Shown here: in pieces, positions 7,094 through 8,606 of the stretch | Numbering within the stretch: position 1 is the stretch's first letter | Layout: every line of letters starts with the position of its first letter | From: Erysipelotrichaceae bacterium | GTDB lineage: Bacteria > Bacillota_I > Bacilli_A > Erysipelotrichales > Erysipelotrichaceae | NCBI GenBank assembly: GCA_017511325.1 | Contig: JAFWKS010000214.1 | Location: 1-8,606 of the forward strand | Direction: 5' to 3' | DNA length: 8,606 bases | Position numbers and translations under genes: made by a program | The notes under the pieces: generated by a model | What the model was told of the DNA's origin: nothing | The model's database searches: none | The model's input: only the letters and a program-made list of their open reading frames with translations

Positions 7094-7125
7094 TTGCCAT
7101 ATCAGCCAAGATCATCGTATATAAT
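7094..7125 (+). promoter_or_regulatory. Candidate promoter for the double-glycine-leader gene
   Basis: TTGCCA (7094-7099) is a near-consensus -35. A TATATA (7118-7123) follows after 18 bases, and the overlapping perfect TATAAT (7120-7125) after 20. Either -10 places the transcript start at about 7130, leaving a short leader that contains AAGAAGA before the ATG at 7149. Confidence 0.5.
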
Positions 7126-7148
7126 AATGTAAAAAGAAGATAAAAATA

Positions 7149-7466
7149 ATGATCACTAAAAAAGCATTAAATGGTGAAGAATTAGATAAAGTCAACGGCG
7201 GTGTATTGCTGGACGAAGACAAAAAATGGGCAGATGAACAGATGTGGAAGATCATCGAACAGGATGGATCCTGGAACGATGTTGCAGACCAGGTTTTCCC
7301 TTTACTTGAAGACTATTGTAACGAAGCGAACAAAACTAACCCGGATCACAAATCAAGGCCAGTGATGCATATCACGCCATCAGAAATGGACGATTATATG
7401 ATAAAAAGATTCTTTGAGCTTGGTGATATATACATAAAAAATGGTTTCCAGAGGCCAAAGAAATAA
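7149..7466 (+). CDS. Double-glycine-leader protein, orphan bacteriocin/RiPP-type precursor-like
   Basis: I cannot name this 105-residue protein, but its N-terminus is diagnostic. Residues 7-18 read LNGEELDKVNGG, matching the double-glycine leader consensus with Leu at -12, Glu at -8, Leu at -7, Val at -4 and GG at -2/-1. Such leaders are cut by C39-peptidase ABC exporters (ComA/LagD type), and related leaders guide RiPP enzymes. Cleavage after G18 would release 87 residues that are acidic, rich in Asp, Glu and Trp, with one Cys (residue 57) and no hydrophobic stretch. That differs from typical cationic bacteriocins. The core contains helical stretches and a Lys/Arg-rich end. The SD is weak (AAGAAGA, ~8 bases upstream). 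The gene stands alone between a promoter and a terminator. No exporter, immunity protein or modifying enzyme lies in the window, so its function is open. Confidence 0.75.
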   Translation: MITKKALNGEELDKVNGGVLLDEDKKWADEQMWKIIEQDGSWNDVADQVFPLLEDYCNEANKTNPDHKSRPVMHITPSEMDDYMIKRFFELGDIYIKNGFQRPKK

Positions 7467-7495
7467 ACAAATACAGCAAAACACTTGTAAACAAT

Positions 7496-7540
7496 AAAAT
7501 TCGCATTCCTAATGTCTGTTTAAGAGGGAATGCGATTTTT
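7496..7540. terminator. Bidirectional terminator after the double-glycine-leader gene
   Basis: TCGCATTCC (7501-7509) pairs perfectly with GGAATGCGA (7527-7535) around a loop of about 17 bases. An A-run lies before the stem and TTTTT follows (7536-7540), extending the pairing past one mismatch. It can end the plus-strand gene and also minus-strand transcripts from the SIS/MFS unit. Confidence 0.85.
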
Positions 7541-7601
7541 ATAAGTTTATTTGAAGGACTCTTGGCTTGATTCCTCGACCCCTTTTTATATTTTGAATAG
7601 A

Positions 7602-7642
7602 TCTGAAGACTATTAAACAAGTATGATCAACTGGTCTTCAGA
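7602..7642. repeat. 9-bp inverted repeat downstream of the SIS gene
   Basis: TCTGAAGAC (7602-7610) and GTCTTCAGA (7634-7642) are perfect inverted copies separated by 23 bases; the loop contains the palindrome TGATCA (7624-7629). It lies nine bases beyond the stop of the minus-strand isomerase gene. There is no T-run on either side, so it is not a standard intrinsic terminator. It could be an mRNA 3'-end stabilising hairpin or a protein-binding site. Confidence 0.5.
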
Positions 7643-7650
7643 CAGCCCTT

Positions 7651-8250
7651 TCAACGTCTGCTAAGTCTTTCGCCGACCGCACCTTTAGGATGATTAAGCA
7701 GAAACTTTTCTTTGCTGAAGCCTGTATATTTCATCAAGGCGATACATACGGCATCAAATACGGCGATCACGCATAAGGTGCTTGCCGTTGCCAGCATGTC
7801 ATACTCATCCGGTTCTCTTTCGATCTTGACTTTAAGGAACAGATCACACTTTTTAGCTAGAATAGATCCTTCATTTTCTGAGACAGTAATGACGAAGGCT
7901 TTCTTGTCTCTGACATTGTCGATGAATGAGACAAGTTCATCGGTATTTCCGCCTTTGGAAATGAAGATAACGATATCATCTTCTTGTACGACTCCCAGTG
8001 ATCCATGCACGGCATCGCTGGGATTGAGGAAGACAGAAGGGATATCGATCACGCTTAACGAGTGTACGATCTTCCTGGCTGCCATCGCCGAAGTGCCGCA
8101 ACCGGTAATTATGACCTTGCCCTGACATTTTATGATCATGTCTATGATCTTTTTAAGCACATCCTGGTCGATCGTTTCTTTGAGCCTTGCGATCTGCTTT
8201 GCTTCAACATCTAAGGTATGGCTTATGATCTCTTCGATATCCTGGTTCAT
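7651..8250 (-). CDS. SIS-domain sugar-phosphate isomerase, KpsF/GutQ-like, without CBS domains
   Basis: The 199-residue protein is a single SIS domain. It carries the glycine-rich nucleotide-like loop VIITGCGTSAMAARK (46-60), the segment FLNPSDAVHGSLGVV (74-88) with the conserved His (82), the sugar-phosphate binding loop FISKGGNTDEL (96-106), and the end motif LLNHPKGAVGERL (184-196) with a second conserved His (187). These match KpsF/KdsD-type arabinose-5-phosphate isomerases. The usual SNSGET loop is changed to SKGGNT, and the two CBS domains of KpsF are absent, so the protein is about 120 residues shorter. In a Gram-positive without LPS the substrate is more likely another ketose or aldose phosphate. 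An AGGA SD lies nine bases before the ATG. The gene starts five bases after the upstream MFS stop, so the two form an operon. Confidence 0.88.
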   Translation of the reverse strand: MNQDIEEIISHTLDVEAKQIARLKETIDQDVLKKIIDMIIKCQGKVIITGCGTSAMAARKIVHSLSVIDIPSVFLNPSDAVHGSLGVVQEDDIVIFISKGGNTDELVSFIDNVRDKKAFVITVSENEGSILAKKCDLFLKVKIEREPDEYDMLATASTLCVIAVFDAVCIALMKYTGFSKEKFLLNHPKGAVGERLSRR

Positions 8251-8254
8251 GATA

Positions 8255-8606
8255 CTATTCCTGACTTAACTTTCTATTCTGATATATCATCATTGCCGAA
8301 GAGGCAAGAGAGGCAAACAGAGCAATTATAAAACAGATAAGATAAGATCCGCTCACATCATAGATGAAGCCGATCGAGGTGATGATGGCGGAACGGGCGA
8401 TATTCTCACAAAGCGATAAAACACTGTAGGCTTCGCCATATTTATCATCACCAAAGAAGATCCTTATCGTCAAAGGGATGGCGACCTTGTTTACGGCATA
8501 ACATGCTCCATAAAGGATACCGGCAATAAACAGCAATGCTGCATTCTGTGGAACAAAGATGATCATCAGCAGTCCGATGAAACTGATCATCATGAAGGTC
8601 ACAAAA
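8255..8606 (-). CDS. Major facilitator superfamily transporter, C-terminal part (5' end beyond window)
   Basis: About 117 codons of the 3' end are present. They encode four hydrophobic helices, consistent with transmembrane segments 9-12 of a 12-helix MFS permease, ending in a short polar cytoplasmic tail (YQNRKLSQE). The loop IFFGDDKYGEAYSVLSLCENI and the following helix ending in GFIYDVSGSY resemble the region before helix 11 in organic-acid (oxalate/formate-type) and other MFS carriers, but the substrate cannot be told from this fragment. The frame stays open to the window edge, so the GTG at 8600-8602 is not taken as the start. The TAG stop lies four bases before the SIS isomerase start codon, implying a two-gene or longer operon for uptake and conversion of one compound. 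Confidence 0.85.
   Translation of the reverse strand, partial: FVTFMMISFIGLLMIIFVPQNAALLFIAGILYGACYAVNKVAIPLTIRIFFGDDKYGEAYSVLSLCENIARSAIITSIGFIYDVSGSYLICFIIALFASLASSAMMIYQNRKLSQE

Noticed and set aside
7372..7620. 82-codon minus-strand frame with a hydrophobic stretch
   Set aside because: It starts at TTG without an SD, runs through a bidirectional terminator hairpin and is antisense to the end of the double-glycine-leader gene.
7540..7650. Search for a tRNA, a broken gene or a mobile-element end between the terminator and the SIS gene
   Set aside because: No cloverleaf, CCA-type end, terminal repeat pair or recognisable reading frame is present; only the 9-bp inverted repeat stands out.
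7712..8125. 137-codon plus-strand frame opposite the SIS gene
   Set aside because: It is fully antisense to a well-supported isomerase gene; its Ser/Thr-rich composition is the usual mirror of that strand.

Overview
The window looks like chromosomal DNA from a low-to-moderate GC member of the Bacillota. The hprK-lgt-ppaX order, a pgk-tpiA-eno cluster, GGAGG ribosome binding sites and AT-rich intrinsic terminators all point that way. Protein style (short Upp, SHLGK-type Pgk, YigZ plus a small membrane protein) and spacing would suit an Erysipelotrichia-like lineage, but that placement is inference. TGA is used as a stop, so the standard bacterial code applies. I see no rRNA, tRNA, CRISPR array, insertion sequence or phage gene.

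Layout: (1) 1-1619, plus strand: the 3' end of hprK overlaps by 4 bases a single long gene whose product is Lgt (prolipoprotein diacylglyceryl transferase) fused in frame to a PpaX-like HAD phosphatase. A hairpin terminator lies on its stop codon. (2) 1662-2372: upp with its own -10 box, ending in an elaborate bidirectional terminator. (3) 2371-3319, minus strand: a yigZ/IMPACT-family gene followed by a small unknown membrane protein gene, converging on upp. (4) 3320-3520: a compact divergent promoter region and a 45-codon gene, ended by its own terminator. (5) 3525-6935, plus strand: the glycolytic operon pgk-tpiA-eno, closed by a second ornate terminator. (6) 6936-7540: an AT-rich spacer, then a 105-residue protein with a textbook double-glycine leader, then a terminator. 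(7) 7602-8606, minus strand: an inverted repeat, a KpsF/GutQ-like SIS-domain sugar-phosphate isomerase without CBS domains, and the 3' end of an MFS transporter gene.

How the genes fit together: HprK dephosphorylates Ser-P-HPr phosphorolytically and releases pyrophosphate, which PpaX hydrolyses. In this genome that phosphatase appears to be tethered to the membrane by fusion to Lgt. Pgk, TpiA and enolase supply lower glycolysis, although neither gap nor a phosphoglycerate mutase is next to them. The SIS isomerase and MFS transporter form a separate two-gene unit, probably for uptake and conversion of an unidentified small carbohydrate or acid.

Most of the window is ordinary housekeeping DNA. 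The items most worth a second look are the Lgt-PpaX fusion with a Gln replacing the usual catalytic-site His in Lgt, the orphan acidic double-glycine-leader protein, the unannotated 45-residue protein before pgk, and the two multi-hairpin terminators whose 3' arms have alternative pairing partners.
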